A stretch of 64,000 nt of DNA from Solitalea longa (GTDB lineage: Bacteria; Bacteroidota; Bacteroidia; Sphingobacteriales; Sphingobacteriaceae): assembly GCF_002920915.1 (NCBI RefSeq), contig NZ_PQVF01000001.1:434001-498000 (forward strand). The letters run 5' to 3'. Positions 9,258 to 18,380 of this stretch are shown here, one piece after another; position 1 is the first letter of the stretch, and each line of letters opens with the position of its first letter. Position numbers and translations under genes: made by a program. The notes under the pieces were generated by a model. The model did not search any database and was not told the DNA's origin. It saw only the letters and a program-made list of their open reading frames with translations.

Positions 9258-9404
9258 GAAGTTAGAAGTACAAAGTATGAAATGGAAAAGACGAAGTGAG
9301 AAGTACGAAGTACAAAGTACAAAGGAGCCTCCGAATCTTAAATCTTCAATCCGAAATCCTACTTTGTACTTTTAAAATTTTACTTCCGACTTTGTACTTC
9401 TGAC
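9247..9404. repeat. GTAC-rich interspersed repeat tract (copy 1)
   Basis: Fills the whole gap between the convergent alkB and receptor genes. Words such as GAAGTACGAAGTACAAAGT are repeated on the left, and their reverse complements (ACTTTGTACTTC) appear on the right, so the tract is a large imperfect inverted repeat. The same words recur at 12128-12424, 39433-39640 and 40316-40415. Confidence 0.7.
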
Positions 9405-12041
9405 TTATCTTCTCATTGGTCCGCTGGCTAAATTAAATCCTCCGAAATTATAATTAATACCAAAACGGATTACCCGTGTAGTAGTTTGGTTTTTGCTCGT
9501 TTGAACAAAACTTGCCGAGGTGATACGTGCGGCATTGCGGGTATTAAACAAATCGTCGCCGCTGATAGTAAAGTTCAGCTTGCGTTTTAGGAAACTCTTT
9601 CTGATATCCATTCCGGCGGTAAAGTAGCCTTCGGTGTATCCTTGAATAAAAGCTTGAGGCCCAAAATAGCGGATATTTCCGCCCAAATTCCAGTTTTGAG
9701 GAAGGTTTAAGCGGGCATCCATATTGGAGTTAAAGGTCAAACGGTCGCGGTTAAACTGACTCTGCAATTTGTTTACGAAATTGTTTTTGTTAAAGCTGGC
9801 TCCTGCGTTCACATTCAGTTTTCCGGCAAACAACATAATACTGCCGTTCAATTCCAAACCATAAGCTCGGTTTTCGCTCAAATTGGCATAAGTGGTAAAT
9901 GAGGTATCGCGTTCGCCAACAATGGTGTAGCTGGTGATCATATTGTCGGTTTGGCGATAATAAACCGAAGAGCTGATACTTCCCAAAGCGGTGAACCTAT
10001 TATAACCAAGCTCAAAGGAGTTTCCACGAGATGGGTCCAGGTTTAAGTTACCGGTTTTAATATTCAACTGATCGGCAGTATTTATATACGGATTCAGTTG
10101 TTCCATGGAAGGACGGTTAACGCGGTTGCTGTAAGAAACACGCAAGCTTTGCACATCATCCATTTTAAACAACGTGCTGAAACTTGGATGCAGTGTTAAA
10201 AACGGTTTTGTAAACTCATGGTCACGCGAAATAAGGTCGGCATTCAGGTAATAATTCTCAAGGCGTAAACCTCCAACAAAAGTGAATTTTCCTATGGTAT
10301 GGGTAAACTGTGTGTAAACCGAGTTGATCATATCGGTTTTATTGAAATCATTGGCTAATCTTATGTTTTCAACAAATCCATCTTCCGCTAAGGTATCAAG
10401 GTGATATCGATTTTGATCCAAACCAATGTCAGTGCTTAAACCGGCTTCAAAGCGGCTTTGGTTTTTATTGAACGGCCAGCTTAAATCGGCTTTAAAATTG
10501 ATGGTTGAGCTATAGTTGTTAGTATAGGCTCGTTGAAGAGCGGTATCTATAAACGGAAATGAATTGAACTGATTATAGGCACTGTTATTGGCCATGTTGT
10601 TTCTCGAAAAATTCAGCTCCGTTTTAAATTCTTTCTGATTCTGAAAATCAAAGCCTCTCCTTCCGCCGCCGGGGCCACCAGATCCACCACCCATCATTGC
10701 AGGAAGATTGATGCCTGCTTTTTGAGCTGCAGCCATCATCGCGACAGGGTTTTGCATGGCGGTACGCATGGAATCGGCAAACTTTGGATCCTTTGCAGCT
10801 TTAAGCGCAATTGAATCACCCACTTTCATCATTCTGTCGAATCCTTGCTGTTGATTTTGTTGTAAAAAAACATGACGGTAGCCAACTCCTACCCGGTAGG
10901 TTAAGTTGTTGTTTGATGAATTGTTATCGCGGGTAAAGTTTTGGTAAGCTTCCTGATTGGCGTTCATCAGGCTACTGAACTGCGAATTGGTGTTGTTGTT
11001 ACTGCTGCTGGTTAAGTTGAGGTTAAAGGTCATGCTGTTCGCACTGTTAAACCTCAGGGTATTATTTGAGAAAAAGTTATGATTCTGTGAATTGATGTTT
11101 CCGTTGCTGTTCTGATTTAAATAACTAACGTTGCCGTTTCTGTCATAATTCTCGCGATACAATTCACTGGCCGTACTGTTATTGTACGGACTGTAATTGT
11201 AATTGTTAAAGCTGGAAAATTTACGATTGAAGAAATTGTAGCCTAAACGCCCACTATAACGGTTACGGGTATTGGCGTTGGCGCCTACTGTAAAGCTGCT
11301 TCCTCGTAACCCTGAACGGTTTTTAGTTACGATGTTAATGATCCCTCCCGAGCCTTCAGCGCTGTATTTGGCCGATGGATTGGTGAGTACTTCTATTTTT
11401 TGAAGGGCACTCGCCGGGATCATGTCTAAAACCTTAGATAGCTCGGTAGGTTCACCATCGATCAACACCTTAATGTCGCTGCTTCCGCGAACAGTAATTT
11501 TTCCGTCGGCATCAACTTGTACAGATGGTATACGTTGCAGGGCTTCAACTGCTGTGGCGCCAGAATTTTGGAGGCTTTCTTCAACATTATAGGTTACGCC
11601 TTCGGTGCCTACCTGAAAAGGACTGCGTGGAGCAGTTACCGTTACTTCATTAAGCTTGTTCGATACCTGTTTCAACTTAAGATCTTCATAGTTAACTACA
11701 GGCTTCTCTGCCGAAAGAACAATATTGCTTAATGTAAGTGTTTCATAACCCACAAAACTGATCGTGATCTTATAGCTTCCGAAGGGAGTTTTCTGAAATA
11801 AAAACTCACCGTTTTCATTTGAATAAGTTCCTTTTGAGCCGGAAGTTTCGGTAGCTTTCAATAATGCAACGGTAACAAAATCTAATGGCTGTTGCGTTTT
11901 AGCATCAATCACTTTTCCGGTAATTTTTCCGGAAGTGGCCACTTTATTGCCGCTTTGTGCAAAGGAAAAGGTAGTTGTGCTTATAATAACTGCTAAAAGG
12001 ACTCCCAGTGTCCTTTTCAAAAATGTCAGGTTAAAATTCAC
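9405..12041 (-). CDS. TonB-dependent receptor-like outer membrane beta-barrel protein
   Basis: An 878-aa protein with a signal peptide (cleavage near SFAQS), a carboxypeptidase-regulatory-like domain (GKVIDAKTQQPLDFVTV to SFVGYETL, about 38-115), a TonB plug domain (LNEVTVTAPRSPF through GGIINIVTKN, about 130-245) and a long C-terminal beta-barrel of the OMP_b-brl_3 type. It is not SusC-like in length and no SusD partner is present. A Gly-rich loop (GGGSGGPGGG, about 452-461) sits in the barrel region. Ligand unknown; siderophore, peptide or sugar uptake are all possible. A perfect -7 element (TATCTTTG) lies 23 nt upstream of the ATG. Confidence 0.88.
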   Translation of the reverse strand: MNFNLTFLKRTLGVLLAVIISTTTFSFAQSGNKVATSGKITGKVIDAKTQQPLDFVTVALLKATETSGSKGTYSNENGEFLFQKTPFGSYKITISFVGYETLTLSNIVLSAEKPVVNYEDLKLKQVSNKLNEVTVTAPRSPFQVGTEGVTYNVEESLQNSGATAVEALQRIPSVQVDADGKITVRGSSDIKVLIDGEPTELSKVLDMIPASALQKIEVLTNPSAKYSAEGSGGIINIVTKNRSGLRGSSFTVGANANTRNRYSGRLGYNFFNRKFSSFNNYNYSPYNNSTASELYRENYDRNGNVSYLNQNSNGNINSQNHNFFSNNTLRFNSANSMTFNLNLTSSSNNNTNSQFSSLMNANQEAYQNFTRDNNSSNNNLTYRVGVGYRHVFLQQNQQQGFDRMMKVGDSIALKAAKDPKFADSMRTAMQNPVAMMAAAQKAGINLPAMMGGGSGGPGGGRRGFDFQNQKEFKTELNFSRNNMANNSAYNQFNSFPFIDTALQRAYTNNYSSTINFKADLSWPFNKNQSRFEAGLSTDIGLDQNRYHLDTLAEDGFVENIRLANDFNKTDMINSVYTQFTHTIGKFTFVGGLRLENYYLNADLISRDHEFTKPFLTLHPSFSTLFKMDDVQSLRVSYSNRVNRPSMEQLNPYINTADQLNIKTGNLNLDPSRGNSFELGYNRFTALGSISSSVYYRQTDNMITSYTIVGERDTSFTTYANLSENRAYGLELNGSIMLFAGKLNVNAGASFNKNNFVNKLQSQFNRDRLTFNSNMDARLNLPQNWNLGGNIRYFGPQAFIQGYTEGYFTAGMDIRKSFLKRKLNFTISGDDLFNTRNAARITSASFVQTSKNQTTTRVIRFGINYNFGGFNLASGPMRR

Positions 12042-12063
12042 GTTATGTCGTCTAGATTAGTTT

Positions 12064-12071
12064 CAAAGATA
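12064..12071 (-). promoter_or_regulatory. Promoter -7 element of the outer membrane receptor gene
   Basis: Minus-strand TATCTTTG is an exact TAnnTTTG match ending 23 nt before the ATG at 12041. No TTG at the right distance is seen upstream, so the -33 part is missing or degenerate. Confidence 0.5.
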
Positions 12072-12127
12072 GATGAAAATAAAACGCAGGGGTTTAACGT
12101 TGGTCTGCAACAATACGGTTACGGTCG

Positions 12128-12424
12128 ACAAAAGAAGTACGAAGTACGATTTTAGAAGTACGAATTGAAAAAAACAAAGTACCAAGTGGAATTTTAGATT
12201 AGATTAATAGAAATACTAAGTACAAAGTTGGATTTCGGATTTTAAATTTAAAGATGACGGCACGTAAATCTAACTTCGTACTTTCTTTGTGGATTTTAGA
12301 TTCTAGAAAGTACAAAATCCAAAGTACGATTTGGGATTTTAGATTTCGGAATACAGAACTGCCAATCTGAAATCCCACTTCTAAAATCGTAAATCTAAAA
12401 TCGTACTTCTAACTTCTAACTTTG
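12128..12424. repeat. GTAC-rich interspersed repeat tract (copy 2)
   Basis: This fills most of the 420-nt gap between the divergent receptor and uvrA genes; no gene is seen here. It mixes AGAAGTACGAAGTACGA words with GATTTTAGATT words and carries reverse complements (TAAAATCGTACTTCTAACTT) at its right end. The right edge supplies TAACTTTG and abuts TATCTTTG, two candidate -7 elements for uvrA. Confidence 0.7.
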
Positions 12425-12434
12425 CTTATCTTTG
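12417..12434 (+). promoter_or_regulatory. Tandem -7 elements upstream of uvrA
   Basis: TAACTTTG (12417-12424) and TATCTTTG (12427-12434) both match TAnnTTTG exactly and overlap the repeat edge. No TTG lies 17-23 nt upstream. A start at either would give a leader of roughly 20-35 nt before the ATG at 12462. Confidence 0.5.
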
Positions 12435-12461
12435 CTGCCTTGATCTTGTACCTTGGTCTTT

Positions 12462-15314
12462 ATGAGTGAGAAATTTACCGATTTGGGTGAGCAGTCTGAA
12501 GTTGAAGTGTTTGGCGCCCGTGTTCACAATCTTAAAAACATAGATGTTTCCTTTCCCCGCAACAAACTGGTAGTAATAACTGGTTTAAGTGGTAGCGGAA
12601 AATCGTCGTTGGCATTTGATACGATCTATGCTGAAGGACAGCGACGTTACATGGAAACATTCAGTGCCTACTCACGGCAGTTTATGGGAGGTATGGAACG
12701 GCCCGATGTGGATAAGGTTTCGGGTTTAAGTCCGGTGATCGCTATTGAACAAAAGACCACTTCAAAGAATCCCCGCTCAACCGTTGGTACCATAACCGAG
12801 ATCTATGACTTTTTGCGATTGCTTTATGCACGTATAGCGGACGCTTACTCCTACAATACCGGTGAGCTGATGCAGAAAATGTCGGAAGAGCAGATAATCA
12901 ACAGCATTATGGAGCAGTTTGATGGAAAGCCCATCAATATTTTGGCGCCTATTGTAAAAGGACGTAAAGGGCATTACCGCGAACTGTTTGAACAAATTCG
13001 TAAACAAGGTTATACCAAGGTGAGGGTTGATGGAGAGATACAAGATGTAGCTCCCAAAATGCAGCTCGACCGATACAAGATTCACGATATTGAGGTGGTT
13101 ATCGACCGTGTGGAGGTTCGTGCTGATAACCGCAAACGCATAGTTGATTCGGTGGCATCTGCTATGAAACAAGCCAAAGGCATTATTAAAATTGCCGATA
13201 AGGAAGGGAATGTTTCGCACTTCTCTAAATTTTTGATGTGCCCAACAACAGGAATTTCCTATGACGAGCCTCAACCCAATACATTTTCATTCAACTCACC
13301 TTATGGCGCTTGTCCTAAGTGCAGCGGCTTGGGTTACATTTTAGAGATCGATGAACATTCGGTAATCCCTAATCCGAAGTTGAGTATTATGGAGGGTGGG
13401 TTGGCTCCTTTGGGCGAATACCGCGAAACATGGATGTTCCAGATTCTGAAAGCACTTTCGAAGAAATATGATTTCTCGCTGTCGGCACCTCTTGAAAAGC
13501 TTAAGCCTGAGATAAAAGAAATCATCTTAAACGGAGCCCCTGATATTATAACCGTTCCGGTAAAATATGGCAGCTACAATACGCAAAACTACCAGGTAAC
13601 GTTCGACGGCTTGGTTAAAACATTGGAAGAGCAACAGGAGAATCGCAAGGAAGATGAAGACGGAGCCGACCTTGAAGGTTTCCGGACATTAAAGGTTTGT
13701 CCCGAATGCCATGGGGCCCGCTTGAAAAGAGAAGCATTGCATTTTAAAATTGCCGACAAGAATATTTTTGAGCTGAGCATCATGGACATTAACACGCTTA
13801 AAGCGTGGTTCGAGGATATTGAAAAGCAATTGAGCGAGCGTAAAAATGTAATTGCCAAAGAAATACTGAAGGAAATTCGGGCCCGTATCGGTTTTCTGCT
13901 TGATGTAGGTTTATCATACCTCACTTTAAATCGGACATCTCGTACCCTTTCAGGCGGTGAGGCACAACGTATCCGTTTAGCTACGCAAATCGGTTCACAA
14001 CTGGTAAACGTGCTGTACATTTTAGATGAACCAAGTATTGGTTTGCACCAGCGCGACAATAACCGTTTGATAGAAGCCTTGAAGAGCTTGAGAGATGTGG
14101 GTAATACAGTTTTGGTGGTGGAGCATGATAAAGATATGATCTTGGAGTCGGATTATGTGATTGATATGGGGCCAGCAGCAGGTGTTCATGGAGGACAAGT
14201 GGTGGCACAAGGCGCCCCTGATCAGTTGCTGAGTTTCCATACCATTACCACCGATTATATCAATGGAATTAAAGGCATTGAAGTTCCCCAGAAAAGAAGG
14301 GAAGGAAACGGGCATGAACTAAAGCTGATGGGAGCCCATGGCAACAACCTGAAAAATGTTTCCGTGTCGTTTCCTTTGGGTAAGTTCATCTGCGTTACCG
14401 GTGTTTCGGGCAGTGGAAAATCCACCTTAATAACTGAGACTTTATACCCTATTCTTAATCAATACTTCTTCAACGCTAAGAAGAAACCTTTAGATTATAA
14501 AAAAATCGAGGGACTGGAGCATGTTGATAAAGTGATTGAGATCGATCAAACACCTATTGGCCGCACACCTCGTTCCAATCCATCAACCTATACCGGTGTA
14601 TTTTCGGATATCCGTAATCTTTTTACACAGCTGCCGGAATCAAAGATACGGGGCTATAAACCCGGCCGTTTCTCGTTCAATGTAAAAGGTGGACGTTGTG
14701 AAACCTGCCAGGGTGCCGGAATGAAGGTGATTGAGATGAATTTTCTCCCTGATGTGATGGTGAACTGCGAGGAATGCAATGGTAGGCGTTATAACCGAGA
14801 AACACTGGAAGTGCGTTACAAAGGAAAATCGATCAGTGATGTGTTGGATATGAGTGTGGAAGATGCTGTGCCGTTCTTCGAAAATATTCCGGCTATCTAC
14901 CGTAAAATAAAAACCCTGTTGGATGTAGGCTTGGGTTATATCACACTAGGGCAATCGTCGGTTACACTTTCGGGTGGAGAGGCACAACGTGTGAAACTAG
15001 CCACTGAACTTTCTAAAAAAGATACGGGTAAAACCTTTTACATTTTAGATGAACCTACTACCGGTTTGCATTTCGAAGACATCCGCATTTTATTAGGTGT
15101 TTTGAATCGACTGGTTGAAAAAGGCAATTCCGTATTAGTGATTGAGCATAATTTGGATGTGGTTAAAGTGGCAGATCACGTGATCGATCTTGGTCCTGAA
15201 GGAGGAAAAGGCGGTGGAACCATTGTGTTTGAAGGCACACCCGAGGGACTCACCAAATGCAAGAAAAGCTTTACCGGCGAGTTTTTGAAGAAAGAGATGA
15301 ATGGGAAGGCATAG
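12462..15314 (+). CDS. uvrA: UvrABC excinuclease subunit A
   Basis: A 950-aa protein from the ATG at 12462; a TTG three codons upstream (12453) is also possible but less likely. It has two ABC ATPase modules: Walker [10 protein letters not shown] near residue 41 and GVSGSGKST near 648, two LSGGEAQR signatures, and Cys-rich zinc modules ([36 protein letters not shown]). It scans DNA for bulky lesions as a dimer and loads UvrB in nucleotide excision repair. Length is normal for the family and no residue is missing. Confidence 0.97.
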   Translation: MSEKFTDLGEQSEVEVFGARVHNLKNIDVSFPRNKLVVITGLSGSGKSSLAFDTIYAEGQRRYMETFSAYSRQFMGGMERPDVDKVSGLSPVIAIEQKTTSKNPRSTVGTITEIYDFLRLLYARIADAYSYNTGELMQKMSEEQIINSIMEQFDGKPINILAPIVKGRKGHYRELFEQIRKQGYTKVRVDGEIQDVAPKMQLDRYKIHDIEVVIDRVEVRADNRKRIVDSVASAMKQAKGIIKIADKEGNVSHFSKFLMCPTTGISYDEPQPNTFSFNSPYGACPKCSGLGYILEIDEHSVIPNPKLSIMEGGLAPLGEYRETWMFQILKALSKKYDFSLSAPLEKLKPEIKEIILNGAPDIITVPVKYGSYNTQNYQVTFDGLVKTLEEQQENRKEDEDGADLEGFRTLKVCPECHGARLKREALHFKIADKNIFELSIMDINTLKAWFEDIEKQLSERKNVIAKEILKEIRARIGFLLDVGLSYLTLNRTSRTLSGGEAQRIRLATQIGSQLVNVLYILDEPSIGLHQRDNNRLIEALKSLRDVGNTVLVVEHDKDMILESDYVIDMGPAAGVHGGQVVAQGAPDQLLSFHTITTDYINGIKGIEVPQKRREGNGHELKLMGAHGNNLKNVSVSFPLGKFICVTGVSGSGKSTLITETLYPILNQYFFNAKKKPLDYKKIEGLEHVDKVIEIDQTPIGRTPRSNPSTYTGVFSDIRNLFTQLPESKIRGYKPGRFSFNVKGGRCETCQGAGMKVIEMNFLPDVMVNCEECNGRRYNRETLEVRYKGKSISDVLDMSVEDAVPFFENIPAIYRKIKTLLDVGLGYITLGQSSVTLSGGEAQRVKLATELSKKDTGKTFYILDEPTTGLHFEDIRILLGVLNRLVEKGNSVLVIEHNLDVVKVADHVIDLGPEGGKGGGTIVFEGTPEGLTKCKKSFTGEFLKKEMNGKA

Positions 15315-15453
15315 GTTTTTTGTTTCTTTTTGATTTCACAATTCGCATTTTCTCAACAAGCCAAAAAGTTACGATTAGAAGGAAGTCCATCGGATTATAG
15401 CAAGATTTAAGAGCCGAATTCCATCTGGCTTTTTAAAAATTAATTATATACAG

Positions 15454-16506
15454 TTGAAACCACTACTGCTTTTTTTACTCCTGACAGCAGGACTCCAAGT
15501 ATTTGCGCAAAACCAGTCTGATACATTGTCGTTCAAAGATCGTTTACAACCAATTACTCAGGACAATATTTATAAAACCGATGGCTATTATAACTGGTGT
15601 CCCTCAATAATAAAAGGTAAGGATGGGAAATATCATTTGTTTTATTCGCGGTGGAAAAAAGAATTTAAGTTCTCGGGATGGCTAACACGGTCAGAAATTG
15701 CACATGCGATAGCTGATAATCCGGGAGGTCCTTACAAATTTGTTGGGACGGCTTTAACAGCAAGGGGAAAGGGACATTGGGATGCAATTAATATGCATAA
15801 TCCTCGCATCCATTCCTTTAACGGAAAGTATTACATGTACTACATTTCCACCCATTTAGACAGCAATGATTATAATGAGGATACAATTGCGGCGACAAAT
15901 GCAAAGCTGGCGTACAAAAGCCCTTACTGGATGCCTATTCGCAATAACCAGCGTGTAGGTGTAGCCGTAAGTAAATCATTAAATGGTCCCTGGAAACGTT
16001 TTAACAAACCTTTGCTCGAACCTTCGGGCCCCATCAATATACTTACGGTAAACCCAACGATTGCCAGAGGTGGTGATAGTAAATTTTATTTAATAGTAAA
16101 AGGAGACCGAAATCAGGCAGGCGGTCCCCGAAACCAGGCTTTAGCTATTGGCAATTCACCAACCGGGCCTTTTAAAATGCAGCCCAAGGCTGTAATCGAT
16201 TATATGAACACTGAAGATATGGCCATGTGGTATGATGCAAAACGCAACTATTATTATTCAGTTTTTCACAATGATAATATTATTTATATGGTTAGCTCAG
16301 CTGATGGTATCAATTGGGACAAAGCAACAGAGTTTGAAATTTTACGCCCCGATCTACCGATGGCTGATGGCAGTCACTTTAAACCGCTCGAATTGCAACG
16401 GCCATTCATTTACGAAGAAAATGGAGAGCCACTGGTACTGGCTGTTGCAACAAGGGACGGCAACAACTCCTATTTATTCTTTATCCCCATCAAACAACAT
16501 AAATAA
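15454..16506 (+). CDS. Secreted GH43-like five-bladed beta-propeller glycosidase
   Basis: A 350-aa protein starting at TTG (15454), where a good signal peptide begins (KPLLLFLLLTAGLQVFAQ); no in-frame ATG fits better. Repeated blade motifs (WCPSIIKGKDGKYHLFYS, HNPRIHSFNGKYYMYY, NPTIARGGDSKFYLI, AMWYDAKRNYYYSVF) indicate the GH43/GH32/GH117 propeller superfamily. Family assignment within it is not certain. It is 8 nt upstream of a sulfatase gene, so the pair probably acts on a sulfated or carboxylated polysaccharide in the periplasm. A weak GC hairpin precedes it at about 15412-15434. Confidence 0.7.
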   Translation: MKPLLLFLLLTAGLQVFAQNQSDTLSFKDRLQPITQDNIYKTDGYYNWCPSIIKGKDGKYHLFYSRWKKEFKFSGWLTRSEIAHAIADNPGGPYKFVGTALTARGKGHWDAINMHNPRIHSFNGKYYMYYISTHLDSNDYNEDTIAATNAKLAYKSPYWMPIRNNQRVGVAVSKSLNGPWKRFNKPLLEPSGPINILTVNPTIARGGDSKFYLIVKGDRNQAGGPRNQALAIGNSPTGPFKMQPKAVIDYMNTEDMAMWYDAKRNYYYSVFHNDNIIYMVSSADGINWDKATEFEILRPDLPMADGSHFKPLELQRPFIYEENGEPLVLAVATRDGNNSYLFFIPIKQHK

Positions 16507-16514
16507 AACCACGA

Positions 16515-17852
16515 ATGCCTACACAAATAACCAAGGCAAGCTGTTTTTTACTCCTGTTCATATTAGCAGGCTCAATTAAAAACAGCTATGCACAAAAGCA
16601 ACCTAACATTATTTTAGTGTTAACTGACGATATGGGGTACAGCGATCTTTCATGTTATGGAAATCCCTTAATAAAAACCCCTTTCCTCGATGCCATGGCC
16701 CGCAAAGGAGTGATGGCTACCAGTTTCATCACAACTTCGCCCACTTGCTCACCCTCAAGGGCCTCCTTGTTAACCGGCAGGTATTGCACCCGCAGCGGCG
16801 TTACGCATCCTCTAAGCCCGGGTGACAAAATAGCGTTGCCCGATGATGAAATTACCATAGCTGAAATGCTAAAAACCTCCGGCTATCGTACTGCATTAAT
16901 CGGCAAGTGGCACTTGGGTGATTTTGGAAGTGCTTTGCCAAATAAACAAGGTTTCGATGAATTTTACGGAATGTTATACAGTCATGATTATCGCATGCCT
17001 TATGTAAAAACGGATACGGTGATCAAAATTTTCAGGAACACAACGCCTGAAATCCAGTCTCCGCATGATAGTGTTTTGATTAAAAATTATACAAGTGAAT
17101 CCATTCGTTTTATCAAAAAAGCCAGCAAAGAACAAAAACCATTCTTTCTTTATCTGGCACATAATATGCCGCATTTGCCCATCGCCTTTGCTGCCCAAAA
17201 AAACACAGCTGCACATTCTGCAGGCGGTGAATTGGGTGATGTGATTGAAGAATTGGACCAAAGCCTTGCGGCTATCTGGAAATCGGTGGAAGCAGCCGGA
17301 CAAGCCGGCAATACCATCTTTATCTTTACCAGCGACAACGGCCCTTGGATCAATGCTCCGCAACGAATGTACGATGATGGTGTTACCCGCCCTTATCATA
17401 TTGGAACCGCAGGGATATTCAAAGGTTCAAAAGCAATTTCGTATGAAGGAGGGCACAGAGTTCCCTTTATTGTTTATTGGAAAGGGCATACCTTGCAAAA
17501 TGAAATGATGACCCGTCCAATTGCCAATATTGACATCTTACCTACGCTGGCAACGTGGACAAAAACTAAATTACCTAACAGAATAATTGATGGAGAATCC
17601 CTTGCAGACTTATTAAACAATAAAAACTATAGCAAAAAGCATCAGCCCATTTACTATCATCAGTATGTGCTGGAAGGAGTAAGAGATGGCGATTGGAAAC
17701 TTCGGGTAACTAAAAAAGATCAACAGGATCTTTATGAATTATTTAATCTCTCTTGGGATCCTTCTGAACGGGTTAATCTGTATAACGATGAAAAGTATGC
17801 TGTAACCCAAGCGCATTTGCTGAAACTATTTAAGAAGTATCCGGCGAATTGA
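16515..17852 (+). CDS. Secreted S1-family arylsulfatase (formylglycine type)
   Basis: A 445-aa protein with signal peptide (CFLLLFILAGSIKNSYAQ). LVLTDDMGYSD carries the metal-binding Asp pair. The sulfatase signature CSPSRASLLTGR begins at Cys78, which must be oxidised to formylglycine by a maturase that is not encoded in the window. GKWHLGD and FTSDNG further fit family S1. It removes sulfate esters from carbohydrates in the periplasm. It follows the GH43-like gene by 8 nt and is surely in the same operon. No SusC/SusD pair is present, so this is not a full polysaccharide utilisation locus. Confidence 0.92.
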   Translation: MPTQITKASCFLLLFILAGSIKNSYAQKQPNIILVLTDDMGYSDLSCYGNPLIKTPFLDAMARKGVMATSFITTSPTCSPSRASLLTGRYCTRSGVTHPLSPGDKIALPDDEITIAEMLKTSGYRTALIGKWHLGDFGSALPNKQGFDEFYGMLYSHDYRMPYVKTDTVIKIFRNTTPEIQSPHDSVLIKNYTSESIRFIKKASKEQKPFFLYLAHNMPHLPIAFAAQKNTAAHSAGGELGDVIEELDQSLAAIWKSVEAAGQAGNTIFIFTSDNGPWINAPQRMYDDGVTRPYHIGTAGIFKGSKAISYEGGHRVPFIVYWKGHTLQNEMMTRPIANIDILPTLATWTKTKLPNRIIDGESLADLLNNKNYSKKHQPIYYHQYVLEGVRDGDWKLRVTKKDQQDLYELFNLSWDPSERVNLYNDEKYAVTQAHLLKLFKKYPAN

Positions 17853-17862
17853 AAACAAAACA

Positions 17863-17889
17863 AAAGGGAGCTCTAAAGCTCCCTTTGTT
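17863..17889 (+). terminator. Rho-independent terminator after the sulfatase
   Basis: Perfect 10-bp stem AAAGGGAGCT / AGCTCCCTTT with a CTAA loop, followed by GTT; it lies 11 nt after the stop codon. Confidence 0.8.
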
Positions 17890-17914
17890 ATGCTTACTAA
17901 AAACGGTTTTTGTA

Positions 17915-18190
17915 TTAATTATTTACAGGATTTGCAGTCGTCTGGTTTTGCGTAACCAGACTTTTAACACTTGCATAATGTTGTTTCACATCCTGAAAAA
18001 CAGCTAGCACCCGGTGCATTTTCTTCGGCATTATTTCGAATGGTACGATACAGGTTAGCACATTGCCATAATTATCGGCATCGAGCAGAACCTTAGTGTC
18101 AGCCAATTGGGCGGCAATTCCTTGCAAATGTTTTAAGCGAGTTTCAATTTGTGTGCGGGCAGGATAATCACGTTCAAACTCTTCACACTA
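17915..18190 (-). pseudogene. Remnant of a conserved Bacteroidota hypothetical gene, truncated and frameshifted
   Basis: Only a C-terminal part is left. The frame reads CEEFERDYPARTQIETRL...DADNYGNVLT, is preceded by a stop codon near 18188, and ends in KQHYASVKSLVTQNQ. In the middle (about 18000-18050) the sequence reads better in another frame (YRTIRNNAEENAPGA) before returning to the first (VFQDVKQHY), which suggests two compensating single-base indels. The composition recalls the C-termini of secreted hypothetical proteins common in this phylum, but I cannot name the family. The missing N-terminus lies where the encapsulin island begins, so insertion may have cut the gene. Confidence 0.5.
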
Positions 18191-18253
18191 GAGTTCGAAA
18201 ACAATAGAAACCTATACCAAGATAATTAATAAGCACATTATATATATTAAAAG

Positions 18254-18283
18254 TTGTCATTCCTAAACTATTAATTATATTAG
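18254..18283 (+). promoter_or_regulatory. Candidate promoter of the encapsulin operon
   Basis: TTG (18254-18256), 19-nt spacer, TATATTAG (18276-18283): one mismatch to TAnnTTTG. It is the best promoter-like match upstream of the shell gene and gives a leader of about 90 nt that includes the hairpin at 18301-18320. Confidence 0.4.
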
Positions 18284-18300
18284 GCCCTGCCAATGGAATA

Positions 18301-18344
18301 ACATGCACTCGGGTGCATGTAAAAACTAGTTAGCGGCAATTTCA
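18301..18344 (+). repeat. attC-like half site with hairpin upstream of the encapsulin gene
   Basis: A perfect hairpin (ACATGCAC, TCGG, GTGCATGT; 18301-18320) is followed by GTTAGCGGCAATTT (18329 onward). The downstream element at 21237-21345 has the same order and nearly the same spacing: GCACTCG, TGCA, then GTTAGCGGCCAATTT. No CCGCTAAC partner is found to the left, so this looks like the right half of a truncated recombination site. It also lies in the predicted leader of the shell gene. Confidence 0.5.
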
Positions 18345-18380
18345 ATTATTCAATCTTTAATTACTTAAACCCTGTAAAAA

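Noticed and set aside
12128-12424. Possible CRISPR array or satellite
   Set aside because: Words are not evenly spaced and occur in both orientations without spacers; they are better described as interspersed intergenic repeats.
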